Shown here in pieces: positions 61,349-64,000 of a stretch of 64,000 nt of DNA. The translations under genes and the position numbers were made by a program. This stretch comes from Dipylidium caninum. Taxonomy: Eukaryota; Platyhelminthes; Cestoda; Cyclophyllidea; Dipylidiidae. Numbering within the stretch: position 1 is the first letter of the stretch; the number at the start of each line of letters is the position of its first letter. Below the pieces are notes generated by a model, which was given only the letters and a program-made list of their open reading frames with translations, made no database searches and was not told the DNA's origin. The DNA lies in assembly GCA_017562135.1 (NCBI GenBank), contig QEYB01000766.1, positions 1,674,001-1,738,000 on the forward strand, in the 5' to 3' direction.

Positions 61349-64000
61349 CTAATCTTCGTGAAAGAAATAGTTCCCCGAGCGCTTCTGTTCTAAATCCTTC
61401 ACTGAATTTAACTTGTTGATGCGCGGACGGCAGTTACGAGAGTCCCGCCGAAATGTAATATTCAGAGCCTGCAAAAATTGATTCATGCCCGAAACCATGT
61501 TCTGTGGACTGAAATCAAAAGAATATTTACCTGCACAAGCGACAACAAAATCAATGTCCTGCGAAAGTAGGTGGTTATCTTATCAGCGAACAAAACACAT
61601 TTTCATGTAAAAATGGTCGAATCTTTAACATATCTGAACAAGTGATCAAATGTAACGCCAAAGACTACGGAAGTTAGAGCATGAATCTCAAATGTAGATT
61701 CACGTGGACAGGAAGCGTGGCAAAAGTAAGGTAATTCTGTTTAACTAAAGCGATGTTTTTGGGGCCAACAAACATCAAGTTACTAATCAATAAACTGAAA
61801 AGACAACCGGATATATGGAGGGCTTTAGAGAAGGCCACGAGTTTGCACACGAAACAACTTCGTTACTACCCAGTGAAAGTAAACGAAATAAAAGATTACC
61901 TGGTGGCCACAGCGTGGGCGCCTGGGGTGCCCTCAAAGACAACAACACGATCGGCCAGGTAGGTGGCCATAATGAAATCGTGTTCAACGATGAAAGCAGT
62001 TTTTTTGGCATGCATGATGAAACGCTTTATGACTTTTGCACAGTGTAGACGTTGCTCCGAATCCAAGTAAGCGGAGGGTTCGTCAATGAGGTAGACATCG
62101 GCTGGTTGGCCCAAGCACAGTGTGATTGCAAGTCGTTGCAACTCACCGCCAGACAAGTTCAAAACCTTTTAAATACAATTAAAAGATATTATAAGACTCG
62201 ACATTTAATGCGCACAAGACATAAATTACACCGCAGAAAGCGTTGAACGGGGATATATTCGTCAAATCTACCATAAAATCAACTACTTAAGATAAATGCC
62301 TTGGCCAGACCTTGTGTTAATGGTCCAGAGCACTCAAAATACATTAAAAAGGTTTTTGCAATGTACAATAAAGAATTCCATTATTGTATTAGAAGTTGCC
62401 ATATATGCGACACGAAACAAAATTTTAAAACATTCAGAAAAAGAAATATGAAGTAACCGGCGCTATAAATGATCCTCCAGCTCCTGATATACAGCAGAGA
62501 TTATTCGCAATCAATTTTAAGTCCAAGAATAGCGAGCTCGCAAAAGGCTTTACAAATCAATCAAGAAGTTTAGATACAAAATATGCGCTTGACACACATT
62601 CACAGAAAGAAAATCTATCGGATCAATGTCAAGGCTACATAAGAAAACCCCAAGACAAGAAAATTTGGAAACCAAAAGGATAAAGATTGAGATAACAGAA
62701 AGCAAAATAAGATTACGAAGGTCAACTAAATAAAAGGCATAAGAATAGAAATATGCAGTACAACCAATGCAAAAAGCTCTAACAGCTGAAATACAAAATA
62801 ATAAAGTTTGCCCACACCTCCTGATCATAGAGCCGTTCCATCTGAAGAGGCTTAAGAACGTCAGTGGCAAACTGCGGATGGGTGAAAGCGGCACGGATTT
62901 TGTCATAGAGCAAGTTCTGCACGGTCTTCTCTGATTTAGGGCTAATTTTCTGTGGTTTGTATGAAATGTTAAGAGCAGGCATTTTTATTCCATTGTCTGG
63001 CTTCAGGTTACCGGCAAGAAGTCGGATGAAAGTGGTTTTTCCGGTACCATTTTCACCCAGCATTACAATAATCTCAGAATCCGTGAAAGTACCGCCATGA
63101 ACCTCGAGTTTGAAAGAGCCCAAGGATTTTGTCATTTCCGGGTACTCGTACCTCGCAACACGTTTAACATCCTCCCCATTTCCGGTTTCAGAAACCTAAA
63201 AAGATGACAAAACAAGACCAAAACACGAATAACCAAACCAAGTAAGACGAAAAATCACCTTGAAAACCAATGGGGCGTCTCGGAATCTCAGATTTTCAGT
63301 TGGAACCATACCATCGAGGAAGATGTTAATGCCTTCACGAACGGAAAATGGCATTGTAACGACACCATAGGCTCCAGGAACTCCATAAAGACAACATATG
63401 TAGTCTGACAGGTAATCGAGGACGGACAAGTCATGTTCAACCGCAACAACATAATTTTTTTTCTACGATGAGAATTAGAAAAAGGTGGAAGAATTACGTC
63501 GAGCAAATTGCGAATAGTTATAGCAGCATTTAATCGCTGTTTAACGTCGAGGTAGGAACTTGGTTCATCGAACATGTATACATCGGCATTTTGTACACAT
63601 ACTATTGCACACGCAAAACGTTGAAGCTCCCCACCAGACAATTCACTGACTTGGCGATCCACCAGATTTTTCAGGTCCAAAATATCCAGAATTTCTTCCT
63701 GATTGCCGCGGTCATCCTTACGATTAAGAAGGTTTTTGACTAGGCCAGAAACAACTTTCGGAATTTGATCGATGTATTGCGGCTTAGAAACGGCTTTCAG
63801 GTTATCTTCCAGGATTTTAGTGAAATAATTCTGAAGTTCTGATCCACGGAAATAGGTCAAGATTTCGGTCCAATCAGGAGGGTCCTTTAAGGGAATTTTA
63901 GGATATTAATCAACGACAGATCATGTGGGTAGAACTAACCTTGTAACGGCCTAAATTCGGTTTTAACTTCCCATTAAGAATTTTCAAGGCGGTTGACTTC
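61349..64000 (-). CDS. ABCE1: ABCE1 (Rli1) ribosome-recycling ATPase, 5' part outside window
   Basis: Exons 64000-63940 (cut by the window edge), 63884-63498, 63462-63259, 63195-62818, 62165-61900 and 61508-61349 give 484 residues, the expected remainder of a roughly 599-residue protein. ABCE1 splits post-termination ribosomes into subunits in the cytosol and is essential in eukaryotes. The visible part starts in the Walker A of the first nucleotide-binding domain (KSTALKIL). NBD1 then shows the signature [13 protein letters not shown], Walker [14 protein letters not shown] and [16 protein letters not shown]2 has Walker [15 protein letters not shown], signature [13 protein letters not shown], Walker [16 protein letters not shown] and the H-loop IVEHDFIM. 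The C-terminus is the conserved hinge tail [23 protein letters not shown]. The N-terminal iron-sulphur domain lies beyond 64000. All junctions are GT-AG with matching phase. Confidence 0.97.
62166..62817 (-). other. 652-nt intron in ABCE1
   Basis: Separates DQE from VLNLSGGEL in NBD2. AT-rich with no recognised content. The last intron, 61509-61899, is 391 nt and also featureless. Confidence 0.85.
63463..63497 (-). other. 35-nt intron in ABCE1
   Basis: Starts GTAATT and ends ATCGTAG. Removal joins TIRNLLD to [12 protein letters not shown] in phase 0, restoring the conserved NBD1 H-loop region. Confidence 0.92.
63885..63939 (-). other. 55-nt intron in ABCE1
   Basis: Starts GTTAGT and ends CCTTAAAG, between NLGRYK and DPPDWTEIL. 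The GTTAGT donor is also used by HVCN1 intron 1. Another short intron, 63 nt, lies at 63196-63258. Confidence 0.92.

Noticed and set aside
1..64000. CRISPR arrays, insertion sequences, viral genes or toxin genes
   Set aside because: No spaced direct repeats, no terminal inverted repeats with a transposase frame, and no recognisable viral or toxin proteins were seen.

Overview
The window looks like nuclear DNA of a flatworm, most likely a tapeworm. Genes are split by GT-AG introns, several of them only 35-37 nt long, the proteins are animal proteins, and gene spacing is about 10 kb. The size of the shortest introns fits what is known of cestodes (trematodes also have very short introns, so the class is an inference). 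No bacterial, viral or organellar sequence, tRNA, rRNA or CRISPR array was recognised.

Layout from left to right. (1) 1-10230: GC-rich sequence with no gene I can support. (2) 10231-22525, minus strand: a Cramped/CRAMP1-like SANT-domain chromatin protein in 13 coding exons; frames and splice phases close to about 969 codons if one base missing from a G run is assumed. (3) 24248-28771, plus strand: a voltage-gated proton channel (HVCN1/Hv1) in three exons, with a natural Asp-to-Glu change at the selectivity-filter position. (4) 29123-32261, minus strand: gamma-tubulin complex component 5 (TUBGCP5-like), two exons, convergent with HVCN1. (5) 39601-41005, minus strand: an unrecognised two-exon gene for a tyrosine-motif-rich protein carrying a YEEI sequence. 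(6) 49879-54952 or further, plus strand: a MyoD-family myogenic bHLH factor in two exons. As read it is broken by a +1 shift in exon 1, and its C-terminus may also be shifted. (7) 61349-64000, minus strand: ABCE1 (Rli1), truncated by the window end just inside the first Walker A motif, six exons.

The genes do not form a pathway. They are individually transcribed nuclear genes for chromatin, ion transport, microtubule nucleation, muscle determination and ribosome recycling. Base composition is strongly zoned: AT-richer blocks (about 10-35 kb and 58-64 kb) hold CRAMP1, HVCN1, TUBGCP5 and ABCE1, while GC-richer blocks (1-10 kb and 36-58 kb) are gene-poor and hold the myogenic gene and the tyrosine-motif gene.

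Three probable frameshifts lie at or next to homopolymer runs (A5 in MyoD exon 1, G run in CRAMP1 exon 10, G run near the MyoD C-terminus). This suggests single-base assembly errors rather than decayed genes. Exon boundaries given here were worked out by eye from splice consensus, phase and recalled family sequences; no alignment or transcript data were available.
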